The position numbers and the translations under genes are program-made. The notes below the pieces were generated by a model, which saw only the letters and a program-made list of their open reading frames with translations, did no database searches and had not been told where the DNA came from. From Mesotoga sp. BH458_6_3_2_1 (GTDB lineage: Bacteria > Thermotogota > Thermotogae > Petrotogales > Kosmotogaceae), in the NCBI RefSeq assembly GCF_003664995.1, contig NZ_JFHL01000017.1, positions 21,113 to 85,112 on the forward strand: a DNA stretch of 64,000 bases. The letters are read 5' to 3'. Below are positions 32,901-42,260 of this stretch, one piece after another; position 1 is the first letter of the stretch, and the number at the start of each line of letters is the position of its first letter.

Positions 32901-34196
32901 GTGAAAAAAATTTTCTTTGTGGTATTTCTTGTTTTGATGCTTTCGGTAACAATGACTGGAAAGCTTGTCTATTGGCATACTCAAGAAGAAGAATCAAGGC
33001 AGCAGGTTATTTCCCAAATAATCGAGTCGTTCACAATTGAAACTGGAATCGAAGTTGAAGTGGTGGCGATCGAAGAGAATGAGATGTTCTCAAAACTTGC
33101 CGCAGCCTCCGCTGCAGATACACTTCCGGATATAATTGAAGCGGGCGCTGAGACTATTCTTGGTCTCGGAGCGGATGGTCTTCTCGATACGGCGATTCCG
33201 ACTAGATTCATTAATAATGCCGGAGACTTCTACAACGGGGCCACAAGATTCGTTATTACGCCGTCTGGAGATCAGTACTTCGCGGTTCCTTATCATGGAT
33301 GGGTTCAGGGAATCTGGTACAGAAAAGATTGGTTTGAAGAAGAGGGACTATCTGAACCGACGACGTGGGAAGCAATAATGGAGGCTGCTGAGCACTTCCA
33401 TGATCCACAGAATGGGATGTATGGAATTGTTCTTGGAAAAACAAACGACGCATATGCCGAACAGGTATTCACGATTTTCGCTTTGTCAAATGGAGCAAGG
33501 ATTTTTGATAAGGATGGAAATGTTATAGTAAATTCCCCAGAAATGAAGGAAGTGCTTCAGTACTACAAGGACCTAGGCGCATACTCGGCTCCAGGACATA
33601 CATATTGGCAGCAAGCAAGAGAGCTGTTCCTGGCAGGCAAAACCCCAATGATGTTCTACTCCACTTATGTCATGGACGATCTAGCTCTGGCCGAAATTCA
33701 GACTCAGTACATTAGTGATTTTGATCCTGATCTCGTTAGGAACACCGAATTTGCTCCAATGATGACAAATAGTAGATCTTCCTCCTTTGGACAGGTCTTG
33801 TCACTTGCCGTTGTTAAGTCTTCCCAGAACAAGCTTGATGTTCTCAAACTCCTCGATTTCATGTTCGAGCCTGACAACTACATTAAGTACATACATATGG
33901 CTCCCGGTGGAATGCTTCCAACAAGGTCTTCCACAGCTGAAAGTGAAGAATTCCTCAATGATCCGAAGGGGATTTACAGGAGCTACGGCGCAGAAAAGAT
34001 CAAGGCAATCATTTATGGAATGGAGAATATTGAGAAGTTCGGTTACGTTGAAGGGAAGGTCTTCCCTGAGATGGGAAAGATATCTGGAGCCTTCACAATT
34101 GGAAATGGAATCGTTATGATGTTCGATAACAACGCAACTCCCGATCAAGTTCTGACTTTCTGGAGAGAGGACATAAGAAAGCTGATAGGCAGATAA
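32901..34196 (+). CDS. Extracellular sugar-binding protein of an ABC transporter
   Basis: The 431-residue protein starts at GTG 32901, eight bases after GGAGG, giving a signal peptide MKKIFFVVFLVLMLSVTMT. The mature N terminus (GKLVYWHTQEEESRQQ) and the later LPDIIEAGAET, YFAVPYHGWVQGIWYRKDWF and AGKTPMMFYSTY segments are typical of family 1 (MalE/UgpB-like) solute-binding proteins. It captures a carbohydrate and delivers it to the permeases encoded next. No lipobox is present, so it may be anchored by its uncleaved signal or be free in the periplasm-like space. A strong hairpin between this gene and the permeases should keep it more abundant. Confidence 0.92.
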   Translation: MKKIFFVVFLVLMLSVTMTGKLVYWHTQEEESRQQVISQIIESFTIETGIEVEVVAIEENEMFSKLAAASAADTLPDIIEAGAETILGLGADGLLDTAIPTRFINNAGDFYNGATRFVITPSGDQYFAVPYHGWVQGIWYRKDWFEEEGLSEPTTWEAIMEAAEHFHDPQNGMYGIVLGKTNDAYAEQVFTIFALSNGARIFDKDGNVIVNSPEMKEVLQYYKDLGAYSAPGHTYWQQARELFLAGKTPMMFYSTYVMDDLALAEIQTQYISDFDPDLVRNTEFAPMMTNSRSSSFGQVLSLAVVKSSQNKLDVLKLLDFMFEPDNYIKYIHMAPGGMLPTRSSTAESEEFLNDPKGIYRSYGAEKIKAIIYGMENIEKFGYVEGKVFPEMGKISGAFTIGNGIVMMFDNNATPDQVLTFWREDIRKLIGR

Positions 34197-34208
34197 ACAT
34201 CTGACAGA

Positions 34209-34239
34209 GAAGGCCCCGGAGCCGGGGCCTTCCTTTTTT
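34209..34239 (+). terminator. Intra-operon terminator/attenuator after the binding-protein gene
   Basis: GAAGGCCCCGG (34209-34219) pairs perfectly with CCGGGGCCTTC (34222-34232) and is followed by a T-run to 34239. The permease gene's ribosome binding site begins right after. Partial termination here would raise the binding-protein to permease ratio, as in many ABC operons. Confidence 0.85.
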
Positions 34240-34252
34240 GGAGGTAGATTTC

Positions 34253-35128
34253 ATGCAGCAAGTTACCTCTTCCATTTTGAGGAAAGAAAACAGTTTGGGT
34301 TGGAAACTGGTATCACCAACGGTTATTCTTTTGATGATACTCATACTGTATCCAGTTGCTTACAACATATACATTTCATTTTTCGACTACGGGATTACGA
34401 GTTCCACGTTTGTTGGACTGGAGAACTACATCAGAGTTTTCAAAGATGGTGCATTCTGGAAGTCGTTCTTCATAACTGTTGGATTCACCCTAATAACAGT
34501 TTTTGGGAGTATACTGTTGGGTCTTGGAGTTGCACTAATGTTGAACAAAGAGTTCAAGGGAAGAGCAATAGTAAGAACAATCATCTTGCTTCCATACATT
34601 ACTCCCCTGATCTCGATTGTTTTCTCCTGGAAGTATATCTTTGATCCCAGCTATGGCCCCTTCATGCAGCTTTTTAGTCAGACTCTCGGATGGGTTTCCC
34701 CTCAACTCGATCTTCTTAACAACTCAAACAATGCATTCCTCGTAGCATCTATCTTCAACATTTGGCGTAACTTCCCCTTCGTTTACTTGATGCTTTTGTC
34801 AAGGCTCCAATCAATTCCCGAGGATTACTACGAGGCAGCGGAGATAGATGGAGCAACAGCTTGGCAGAAGTTTACGAATATCACTCTTCCCGAGCTCTTC
34901 TTCGTTATGGGAGCAGTGGCTCTTATGAGAGGAATTTGGAACTTCTACAAGTTCGACGAGGTATATTTGATAAGCAAAAGAGCCGGTACTCTTCCGATAT
35001 TTATTTATGAAAGGGTTATAGGCACAACTTCACCTGAGTATGGAGTAGCGGCTGCAATTGCAACAATTCTCATGGTCGTCATGCTCGGATTGATAACCGC
35101 ATACGTCAAGAAGGTGTTGAAATGGTAA
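34253..35128 (+). CDS. Sugar ABC transporter permease, MalF/UgpA type
   Basis: The 291-residue protein has six membrane helices and the cytoplasmic EAA loop EAAEIDGATAWQKFTNITLPEL, which docks the ATPase. ATG 34253 follows GGAGGT; the in-frame codon at 34238 lies inside the terminator. It overlaps the second permease gene by seven bases. No ATPase gene is in the operon, so a shared MsmK/MalK-type ATPase elsewhere in the genome probably energises it. Confidence 0.93.
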   Translation: MQQVTSSILRKENSLGWKLVSPTVILLMILILYPVAYNIYISFFDYGITSSTFVGLENYIRVFKDGAFWKSFFITVGFTLITVFGSILLGLGVALMLNKEFKGRAIVRTIILLPYITPLISIVFSWKYIFDPSYGPFMQLFSQTLGWVSPQLDLLNNSNNAFLVASIFNIWRNFPFVYLMLLSRLQSIPEDYYEAAEIDGATAWQKFTNITLPELFFVMGAVALMRGIWNFYKFDEVYLISKRAGTLPIFIYERVIGTTSPEYGVAAAIATILMVVMLGLITAYVKKVLKW

Positions 35129-36417
35129 AGAAGAAGACACCTTTCAGAAGAATAATGTTTGTTCTTGGAATTCTCACAATCTGTTTCTTTATTCTAATTC
35201 CCTTCTATTTCATGGTTCATGTATCTCTTAAAGCAGACTATGATCCAAATAAGCTAACATTTTCCGATTTCACAGTAAGGAACTATCTGGAGATATTTGG
35301 GCTCATTCAGAGCAGCGAAACGGAGTTTTTCGGCGACGAGATAATACGAGCGAATCTAGAACCTGTATTGAAGAGGATAGATGAGTTGAAGAAAAGAACA
35401 GCCTCGCTTGAAGCATATACTCAATATGTTCGTGACGTTCAGCTGAAGGCTAAAGAGAAAGAACTCAGAGACATCGTAGATCTCGTAATTGACTTCAGCG
35501 GACTTGAGGTCGAAAATAGGGAAGAGTTTGTAGAAAACTCCCTAATTCCCGGCACAGAAGAGGCCAAGACCATTGAAGAGAATATGGAGTCAATATTCAG
35601 TGTAAACGATATCAAGCGATTTACAGATCTGAGAACTGAGATTGAGAATGCGCTGACGGAGGAATCACTGATTTTCGGTTTCGAAAACGCAAAGGCTCAG
35701 CTAAAATCTTACGAAGATCAAAAAACGAAAATTCTAGAAGAAAGGGCAAGCGAATTTCCCTTCCTGAAGTATCTGAGGAACTCTCTGATTTTTGCGGGAA
35801 CTTCCGCCTTGATAAGTCTCTTCGTTGCGATTCTTGGCGCTTATGCCTTTTCAAGACTTAGATTCAAGGGAAGGGGACCAGTCCAGCGATCGGTTCTTTT
35901 CGTGTATCTATTCGGCGGCACCGTAATAATGGTCCCTCTTTATCAGATGGCGGTGAAACTTGGAATCCTTTCCTCTCCTCTAGGGACGGGTATGTATTTG
36001 ATTATGGTATATGTGATTCAGACTCTTCCGGTCTCCCTTTACATGTTGGGAAATTACTTCAGAACAATACCATTTTCAATTGAGGAAGCGGCAATCATTG
36101 ATGGGTGTTCCAGAGTGCAGGCGATCTTCAAGATTGTTATTCCGCTCTCTCTTCCAGCAATTGTCACAGTATATATCTATGCCTTTATGATTGGATGGAA
36201 CGAATACTTGTTTGCATCTGCCTTCCTTGGCCTAAAATCCTATAAGGATCTCTTCACTCTTCCAATTGGGTTGAATGCGTTTTCCGGTTCGGCTCATGCA
36301 GTGTGGGGAAGGCTGATGGCAGCTTCAGTAGTTTCGGCAATCCCAATCATATTTATCTTCAGTCTTATGCAGAAGTATCTGACAAGCGGATTTACTGCCG
36401 GAGGTGTCAAAGAATAG
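35122..36417 (+). CDS. Sugar ABC transporter permease, MalG type, with a large N-terminal-loop insert
   Basis: The 431-residue protein is about 150 residues longer than usual MalG-like permeases. TM1 is at ~13-33. A charged segment (about residues 60-205, with heptad-like Leu/Glu/Lys stretches such as EPVLKRIDELKKRTASLEA) then precedes the conserved five-helix core, which starts near FPFLKYLRNSLIFAG. The EAA loop is IEEAAIIDGCSRVQAIFKIVIPLS. The insert would face outside and may form a coiled-coil contact with the binding protein. Similar long inserts occur in MalG-type permeases of Thermotoga as far as I recall. It pairs with the upstream permease. Confidence 0.9.
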   Translation: MVKKKTPFRRIMFVLGILTICFFILIPFYFMVHVSLKADYDPNKLTFSDFTVRNYLEIFGLIQSSETEFFGDEIIRANLEPVLKRIDELKKRTASLEAYTQYVRDVQLKAKEKELRDIVDLVIDFSGLEVENREEFVENSLIPGTEEAKTIEENMESIFSVNDIKRFTDLRTEIENALTEESLIFGFENAKAQLKSYEDQKTKILEERASEFPFLKYLRNSLIFAGTSALISLFVAILGAYAFSRLRFKGRGPVQRSVLFVYLFGGTVIMVPLYQMAVKLGILSSPLGTGMYLIMVYVIQTLPVSLYMLGNYFRTIPFSIEEAAIIDGCSRVQAIFKIVIPLSLPAIVTVYIYAFMIGWNEYLFASAFLGLKSYKDLFTLPIGLNAFSGSAHAVWGRLMAASVVSAIPIIFIFSLMQKYLTSGFTAGGVKE

Positions 36418-36428
36418 GAGGTGGAAAT

Positions 36429-37628
36429 ATGCCTGGACTGAATCACAAATCATATGACATAGTAATCGGAATACCTAGTTTTAACAACTCGAATACTATC
36501 AAATACGTTGTCGAGACAGCAGCAAAAGGTCTTGGTCAGTTTTTCCCATCGTTGAGAGGGTGTATCATCAATTCAGACGGAGGATCGACGGACAATACGG
36601 AAAAGGTTTTCTATTCAGCTTCCAGTAATGGAACGGATCTGCTGTCTTTCAGATACCGGGGGATCTCCGGAAAGGGAAGCGCAATGAGATCGATAATGGA
36701 GAAAGCCCTCACTCTCGATGCTCAGGCAGTAGTATTTCTCGACTCGGATTTAAGAAGCGTAGAACCTTTTTGGATAGATAGACTTGCCCGGCCGATTTTT
36801 GAAAAGAATGCCGCGTACGTTACCCCTTACTACATACGACACAAGTACGACGGAACGATAACCAACAGCATATGCTACCCTCTCACAACGACCCTTTACG
36901 GAAAGAAGATAAGACAACCTATTGGAGGAGATTTCGGTGTAGGCAGAGAAATGCTTGACTATTACACCTCCGTATCTGAGGAGACGTGGAAATCCGACGT
37001 TTCCAGGTTTGGAATCGATATCTGGATGACCACTTCTGCAATCAATGAGGCGAGAGGGAGTATATACCAGGCAGCTTTAGGTACGAAAATTCATGACGTG
37101 AAGGATCCAGGCAAGCAGCTTGGAAATATGTTCAGAGAAGTCGTCGGCACTCTGTTTTCCCTAATGCAGAGGTATGAAGATTTCTGGAGAGCGGTGACAG
37201 TTTACTCTGAATCGCCAATCTATGGTGAAGTGGCAGCTGGAGTTCCAGAATCGGTAGAAGTCGATTTGGGGAATATGATTCTCAAGTGTTATGAGGGCAT
37301 TAAAGAGCAAGAGGCCTTTATTGGGGAGATCCTTGGATCGGGAATTTCTCATGAGCTGTTCCTTCTTGGAAAAGCCAGCGCGATGATTGATGATGATCTA
37401 TGGGTTAGAATCATATACAGGATTGCTTCAAGATACAGAAATGTTGCACTTAGGAAGAGATTAATTGAGTTGCTCGTTCCTCTTTATTTTGGGAGAGTTG
37501 CGAGTTTTGTTTCGAGAACTGAGGAAAAGACTCAAGAGGATGCCGAAAAGGAAACCGACAGACTCCTTGAGAAGTTTGTGAGCGCAAAGGATGAGTTGAT
37601 GTCAATATGGGAGAAGAGTTCAGAATAA
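36429..37628 (+). CDS. Glycosyltransferase, GT-A fold, hexosylglycerate-synthase-like (GT81/GT78-type)
   Basis: The 399-residue protein starts at ATG 36429 after AGGAGGTGG. The nucleotide-sugar part shows IVIGIPSFNNSNTI, an INSDGGSTDNTE loop, a GISGKGSAMRS segment and a D-x-D metal motif in VVFLDSDLRS (Asp105/Asp107). A QPIGGDFGVGREML acceptor region and a RFGIDIWMTTSAI segment follow. The order matches mycobacterial GpgS and Rhodothermus mannosylglycerate synthase (GKG, D-x-D, QPL-GGE, Y/WGIDT). Synthesis of glucosyl- or mannosylglycerate (or its phosphate), a compatible solute, is therefore plausible but unproven. The C-terminal ~130 residues are helical. It overlaps the regulator gene by 22 bases and is in the sugar-transport operon. 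Confidence 0.72.
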   Translation: MPGLNHKSYDIVIGIPSFNNSNTIKYVVETAAKGLGQFFPSLRGCIINSDGGSTDNTEKVFYSASSNGTDLLSFRYRGISGKGSAMRSIMEKALTLDAQAVVFLDSDLRSVEPFWIDRLARPIFEKNAAYVTPYYIRHKYDGTITNSICYPLTTTLYGKKIRQPIGGDFGVGREMLDYYTSVSEETWKSDVSRFGIDIWMTTSAINEARGSIYQAALGTKIHDVKDPGKQLGNMFREVVGTLFSLMQRYEDFWRAVTVYSESPIYGEVAAGVPESVEVDLGNMILKCYEGIKEQEAFIGEILGSGISHELFLLGKASAMIDDDLWVRIIYRIASRYRNVALRKRLIELLVPLYFGRVASFVSRTEEKTQEDAEKETDRLLEKFVSAKDELMSIWEKSSE

Positions 37629-38428
37629 CAGAGAAACTCAAAGCGATGATAAAAGGATTAAATCCAGCTGAGAAGAAGGCTGCGAAGTACATTATCGATT
37701 TTCCGGATGATGTGATTCACCATTCAATTAGCGAGCTTTCAGTACTTGCCGGGACCAGTGAGACCACTATCTTCAGATTATCAAAAAAGTTGAGTTTCAA
37801 TGGCTACCAGGCTTTCAAGATCCAACTGGCAAGAGAGCTTTCGAGTGAAACTCCATCGATTTCTGCCGACAAGAACAAGTTAATTTCAGATCTTATTGAA
37901 GCACTGAATCAGCAGAATCATCTAATTGACGAAGTCCAGCTTGACAGAATCGCAAGTAGAATTGTGAAGGCAAGCAGGCTAATATTCTTCGGAGTGGCTT
38001 CTAGCGGAATAGTGGCGGAATTTGGAGCCACTCTCTTCATGAGGGCGGGCTTTTCAACAGCTTTCTATACTGATCCTCATTTACAAATAATGACGGCCGT
38101 TTCTTTGAACAAAGGCGACATTGTTTTTGGGATTTCTGCCAGCGGAAATATCAGAGATACGGTCAAGTCAATCGAAGTAGCCTCTGATTCTGGAGCATAT
38201 ACTGTAGCGATTACGGGTGGGATCGGATCAAGAATTGTCAGCGTTTCTACTGAGACGGTCTATGTTGCCCAGGGAGGGCATGAGACTGGGATACCACTTC
38301 TTCAACCAAGAGTATGCCAGCTTGCTGTGATTCAACTCTTGCTCGAGAAGTCGATAAGGCTTCGAAACGGAACAATGCAGACACTGGAAAAAGTCGATAG
38401 AACACTTGATAAGAAGAGATACATCTGA
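37607..38428 (+). CDS. MurR/RpiR-family transcriptional regulator
   Basis: The 273-residue protein has an N-terminal helix-turn-helix (residues ~1-75; SISELSVLAGTSETTIFRLSKKLSFNGYQAFK split across the recognition helices). A C-terminal SIS sugar-isomerase domain follows, with GVASSGIVAEFG and FGISASGNIRDTV as the phosphosugar-binding loops. It senses a phosphosugar and presumably controls the upstream transporter and glycosyltransferase genes. Its start lies 22 bases inside the glycosyltransferase gene, so the two are translationally coupled. Confidence 0.9.
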   Translation: MGEEFRITEKLKAMIKGLNPAEKKAAKYIIDFPDDVIHHSISELSVLAGTSETTIFRLSKKLSFNGYQAFKIQLARELSSETPSISADKNKLISDLIEALNQQNHLIDEVQLDRIASRIVKASRLIFFGVASSGIVAEFGATLFMRAGFSTAFYTDPHLQIMTAVSLNKGDIVFGISASGNIRDTVKSIEVASDSGAYTVAITGGIGSRIVSVSTETVYVAQGGHETGIPLLQPRVCQLAVIQLLLEKSIRLRNGTMQTLEKVDRTLDKKRYI

Positions 38429-38583
38429 ACTAGTTATTATGAGGAGTGTCGTTTTGTAGTAGGTGAAGAATTGGTTTGTACGGACTACGAATTGCAGATA
38501 TTAGTAGATCTGACTTGCGTAGCAGGCACTAGATTTAATTTACGAACTGTTGAAGGTACTGCTTTTCGGGAATTTGTGGAGTT

Positions 38584-39738
38584 CTACCCAAAAGAAAAGC
38601 CCTTTCTGAAAACGGTGAGACAAGACTCTACTACGTCGGCATGATAAAGAGATCCACTGTTCTTCACGATTTCAGCAAGAGCAAACTTCACTCCGTGGGT
38701 GGTCCTGTAGGGTCTATAGAAGCTCATTGCTGAAACTACCTCTGATACTGCAAGAATACATCCTTCAAGACTTATTTCCGAGCCAGTTAAACCATTTGGA
38801 TATCCCGAGCCGTCCATCCTTTCGTGATGTTGAAGAATCGCATTTGAGACTTTGTCCGGAAATGGAACGCCTTTGGTAAGTTCGAATCCGGTTCTTGGAT
38901 GTTCTTGAAGAAGCTTCCACTCAAAACTTTGGAGAGGGCCTGGCCTGCTAATCATATCAAGAAACAGTGAAATCATGCCAACATCGTGAATCTTTCCTGC
39001 CATTTCTATACAGGTTTTTGTAAAGGAGTCAAGACCCATCTCATCGGCTATAGCCACCGCAAGCCTTGAGACATTATCCTCATGTGCTTCCACATAGATG
39101 CTCTTGATTTTGAACATCTGTAGCAGCGAATCGGCGGTCCCCCTGCAGATATCAAGACGGCTGGCAATATCGAACCCTATAGCTCTATCAGGAGCGGTGC
39201 AGTAATCATCATTCATTGAAAACTCCCCCATTCGATAAACGTATGGATGAAGCCTAGAGATCTCAAGAACATTCTTTCGGTCCATTCTTGCTGTATCGTA
39301 TAGACAGGTTGCCCCCAATGGTAATTCTTCGACCAAGTCATTGACGGATGCTTCGTACTCAAGAAGCCTTTCAATCCTTGCTCCCGATTCGAGGATCGGA
39401 GTGCCAGTTCCTGCCACGTAAAGGCCTTCGAATCCTTCTTTTAGAGCATTCATTACCGCCTTTTCAAGAAACATGATAGAGCCATTTGGATCGAAAGTCC
39501 CTTGTCTTAGGTACGATTGAGTTGTTTCCACAAGTTCCAAAGACTTCGCTTCCAGCAATTCGTCGATACTGCTTTCTCTGTCAAGAAGGGTTTTCTTCAA
39601 AACTCTGAATTCCGATTCGGCCCCCAGACAGAGGATCTTGACGTTATTCGACAGACCTTCGCCCAAAATGGAGTCAAGCACAACTCTGAAGGCTTCATTG
39701 TTGTTATATAAAGCAATACTGTGAGATCCGAATTTCAT
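38584..39738 (-). CDS. MEDS sensory domain fused to an HD-GYP domain
   Basis: The 384-residue protein starts at ATG 39738 after GGAG. Residues ~1-185 (IALYNNNEAFRVVLDSILGEGL, a LRQGTFDPNGS segment and EGFEGLYVAGTGTP) match the MEDS sensory domain known from DcmR-type regulators. The rest is an HD-GYP phosphohydrolase with GKIHDVGM (HD pair) and HHERMDGSGYP (GYP motif), which in this family hydrolyses cyclic di-GMP or related dinucleotides. The combination suggests ligand-controlled cyclic-dinucleotide turnover. It lies downstream of the pho two-component genes on the same strand, 184 bases away, so it may be separately transcribed. Confidence 0.8.
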   Translation of the reverse strand: MKFGSHSIALYNNNEAFRVVLDSILGEGLSNNVKILCLGAESEFRVLKKTLLDRESSIDELLEAKSLELVETTQSYLRQGTFDPNGSIMFLEKAVMNALKEGFEGLYVAGTGTPILESGARIERLLEYEASVNDLVEELPLGATCLYDTARMDRKNVLEISRLHPYVYRMGEFSMNDDYCTAPDRAIGFDIASRLDICRGTADSLLQMFKIKSIYVEAHEDNVSRLAVAIADEMGLDSFTKTCIEMAGKIHDVGMISLFLDMISRPGPLQSFEWKLLQEHPRTGFELTKGVPFPDKVSNAILQHHERMDGSGYPNGLTGSEISLEGCILAVSEVVSAMSFYRPYRTTHGVKFALAEIVKNSGSLYHADVVESCLTVFRKGFSFG

Positions 39739-39922
39739 TAGCAACAACTCCAATAATGAGTTCGAATTTGGTCTGAATGAACACTTTCCTAAATTATAGC
39801 ATGTGCAAAATCCGTCTAAGCAACACACTTGTTTGAGGAAATCACCGAGAGACCTTCTGCAAGGACTATTAGTCGGTTGCACGTGGAAAATCAGAAATCT
39901 TGAAGTCTTGAAGACTATACAC

Positions 39923-40900
39923 TTACATGTTCTTGGGAAAAGTGATGGTTACAGTTGTTCCCATCATATATCTTGACCTGACGTCTATCGTTCCATTAAT
40001 TAGATTTAGAGCGTGCTTGACCAGAGATAGCCCCAGTCCAAGACCAGACGATCCCGATGTCCTCGCGTTGCTCGCTCGATAGAATCTTTCGAATATTCTG
40101 GGGAGTTCGTCGCTCTTAATGCCTATTCCATAATCCTTAACGGAGATGTAGATATTAGACTCTTCTTCACGAGAAACCACGTTAATTGTATCCCCAACAC
40201 TCGAATACTTGACAGCATTCGAGATGAGGTTGGATATTACTCTGAAAAGGAGCATAGAGTCAACGGCCGCGTAAGTATCCGGCGACACAGTTGTGATGAT
40301 CTCGAGTCTCTTCCGATTCCATTTGGCTTGAAGGTCGCCTATGGCTTCATCTACAAGCTCTCTTAGATTTACTGTTTCGACTTTCACTCTGTAGTTCTGC
40401 AGTTCGAGGTTAGATAGTATGCCAAGCTCTTCGACGAGTCTTGAAAGTCTTCCTGTTGATCTGGATATTCTATCGATTGTCTCAGAGACATCGGTGGGCA
40501 GTTCACTGTTCCTGTCCATAAGCAGCTGGACGTAGCCGTTTATTACTGCTAGCGGTGTCGAAAATTCATGAACGATTGAATTGACGAAATCCATCTTGGC
40601 ACTCTCGAACAGCTTCTCGCTTGTGATATTTTTAGCAATTATATATGGTGGAGAGACCTTTATTCTTAAATAGTGAGTGATCTCGTCTCTTACAAAAACA
40701 GTATCTGTACTATGATGAAGCCCTGAGATGAGACTATCGACGATCTTCGAAATGCCTTGAACATGAAGAGCGTCCGGGAGAGCCAACCCTTCAATTTCGC
40801 CCAACATTTTTTTCGCAGATGAGTTCGCGTATGAAATCACAAGGCCCTCATCGACTATCATGATCCCCTCGCTTAGCTCATCGAGCAACGATTTGTTCAC
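39923..40900 (-). CDS. phoR: PhoR-like sensor histidine kinase (cytosolic)
   Basis: The 325-residue kinase has a PAS domain (residues ~1-100; IMIVDEGLVISYANSSA). A HisKA domain carries the phospho-accepting His in IVHEFSTPL (about residue 113). HATPase motifs are NLISNAVKYSS (N box), DYGIGIK (G1) and SGLGLGLSLVKH (G2). It has no membrane segment, unlike most PhoR proteins, so it must sense phosphate status through cytoplasmic partners such as PhoU or the Pst ATPase. It overlaps the response-regulator gene by four bases at the end of the pst operon, which is the basis for the phoR name. Confidence 0.88.
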   Translation of the reverse strand: MNKSLLDELSEGIMIVDEGLVISYANSSAKKMLGEIEGLALPDALHVQGISKIVDSLISGLHHSTDTVFVRDEITHYLRIKVSPPYIIAKNITSEKLFESAKMDFVNSIVHEFSTPLAVINGYVQLLMDRNSELPTDVSETIDRISRSTGRLSRLVEELGILSNLELQNYRVKVETVNLRELVDEAIGDLQAKWNRKRLEIITTVSPDTYAAVDSMLLFRVISNLISNAVKYSSVGDTINVVSREEESNIYISVKDYGIGIKSDELPRIFERFYRASNARTSGSSGLGLGLSLVKHALNLINGTIDVRSRYMMGTTVTITFPKNM

Positions 40901-41571
40901 TTCTGTTCTCCAAGGACAAATTTGTAGCCAACGCCTCTCACTGTTTTTATAAAACCTTCTCCAACCTTCTCCCTCAATTTGCTTATATGAACATCCACCG
41001 TTCTGAAGTCTCCAAAGAAATCAATTCCCCATACTTTGTCCAGCAACTCTTCTCTAGTGAAGACTCTCGCAGGGTTTTCTGCGAGTAACTTAAGCAATTC
41101 GAATTCTCGCCTCGTCAGCTCTTCTGACTTTCCATTTCTGGTCACTGTATACGATTTTAAATTCACAATCGCATCGCCTATCGTCAACGTTTCTTCAAGA
41201 GTGCCAGATATCTCGCTTCTTCTCATTACAGCTTTGATTCTTGCTACCAAAGCTCTTGGGTTAAAAGGTTTAGTGACATAATCATCTGCGCCAAGCTCAA
41301 GTCCGAGAATCATGTCGAGGTCAGATTTTCTTGCGGTCAAGAATATTATTGGAATTCTGGAATACTTCATCCGGATTTTCTTAACCAGGTCAAGACCATT
41401 TGCGTCTGGCAGCATAATGTCGAGAAGTATGACGTCTGGTTTTCCCGCGCGCAGAACCGTCCAAAGCTCTTCTGCATTTGCAGCGGCTGAAGTCTCCATG
41501 CTTTCGCTCTCACAAGCCGTCCTGACAATATTCAGAATATCGAGATCGTCATCAACAATCAATACCTTCAA
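40897..41571 (-). CDS. phoP: OmpR/PhoB-family response regulator
   Basis: The 224-residue protein has a receiver domain with the acidic pair VDDD near residue 7, phospho-acceptor Asp51 in VILLDIMLPD, Thr in IFLTARK and Lys in DYVTKPFNP. A winged-helix DNA-binding domain follows (ELTRREFELLKLLAENP, EVRTVDVHIS-like FRTVDVHISKLR, and TVRGVGYKF). It is embedded between phoU and the kinase with four-base overlaps on both sides. It presumably activates the pst promoter under phosphate starvation. Confidence 0.93.
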   Translation of the reverse strand: MKVLIVDDDLDILNIVRTACESESMETSAAANAEELWTVLRAGKPDVILLDIMLPDANGLDLVKKIRMKYSRIPIIFLTARKSDLDMILGLELGADDYVTKPFNPRALVARIKAVMRRSEISGTLEETLTIGDAIVNLKSYTVTRNGKSEELTRREFELLKLLAENPARVFTREELLDKVWGIDFFGDFRTVDVHISKLREKVGEGFIKTVRGVGYKFVLGEQK

Positions 41572-42245
41572 CGTCGCATTTCCTCCTTAAGACTCTCACC
41601 CTTTTCTATGTAGTAGATCTCTTCAGCAATATTCGTCGCGTGGTCGCCGGCTCTTTCCAGAAACCTTGATACTAGCAGGAGGTCAAGAAGCTGACCAATT
41701 GCGCCGGAGTCAGACATGCTTATCAACTTGTCTCTCACTTCACTCTTGATATACAGATAGTATTCATCAACCTTACTGTCCTCATTCCACACTCTCTTGG
41801 CTGCTTCCGTATCCTTGTTGTAATAAGCATCAATTACCTCTTCCAACATCTTTTCCACAACGGCAGTCATCTTCTTTATGTGTATGAGGGGCTTGACCAA
41901 AGTCTGGTTCTCGTATCTAACTGCGACTTCAGCAATGTTTACAGCAAGATCGCCAATTCTTTCGAGATCAGTAGCCAACTTCATCATTGTCAGAACATAC
42001 CTGAGGTCTTCTGCCAGAGGCTGAAATCGGCCAATGTAATTGCAGATTTCCGTATCCATTTTTCTCTGCAAGTCGTCAATAACTTCATCATTTTCGATAA
42101 CAGTTCTTGCAAGGTCGCCATCAAGTCTGTCCAGCGCATCGATGGCTCTCTGAATACTAGATCTTACGTTCTCCATCATGTCTGAAAGCATTGATTTGAG
42201 CCTGTTGAAGCCTGCTTCAAGATGTCTTTGTCTCTCTGGTGTCAT
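41568..42245 (-). CDS. phoU: Phosphate-signalling regulator PhoU
   Basis: The 225-residue all-helical protein consists of two PhoU repeats, each with the metal-binding D/E-R-I/A-G-D-x-A/T-x-N-I-A-E motif: DLERIGDLAVNIAE and FLERAGDHATNIAE. PhoU couples the Pst transporter to the histidine kinase, repressing the regulon when phosphate is plentiful. ATG 42245 is used, about ten bases from GGGAG. It overlaps the response-regulator gene by four bases. Confidence 0.95.
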   Translation of the reverse strand: MTPERQRHLEAGFNRLKSMLSDMMENVRSSIQRAIDALDRLDGDLARTVIENDEVIDDLQRKMDTEICNYIGRFQPLAEDLRYVLTMMKLATDLERIGDLAVNIAEVAVRYENQTLVKPLIHIKKMTAVVEKMLEEVIDAYYNKDTEAAKRVWNEDSKVDEYYLYIKSEVRDKLISMSDSGAIGQLLDLLLVSRFLERAGDHATNIAEEIYYIEKGESLKEEMRR

Positions 42246-42260
42246 CAGAACCAACTCCCG

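Noticed and set aside
38429..38583. tRNA or other stable RNA gene in short intergenic gaps
   Set aside because: No T-loop (GGTTCGAATCC-like) with matching acceptor stem was found here or elsewhere between genes.
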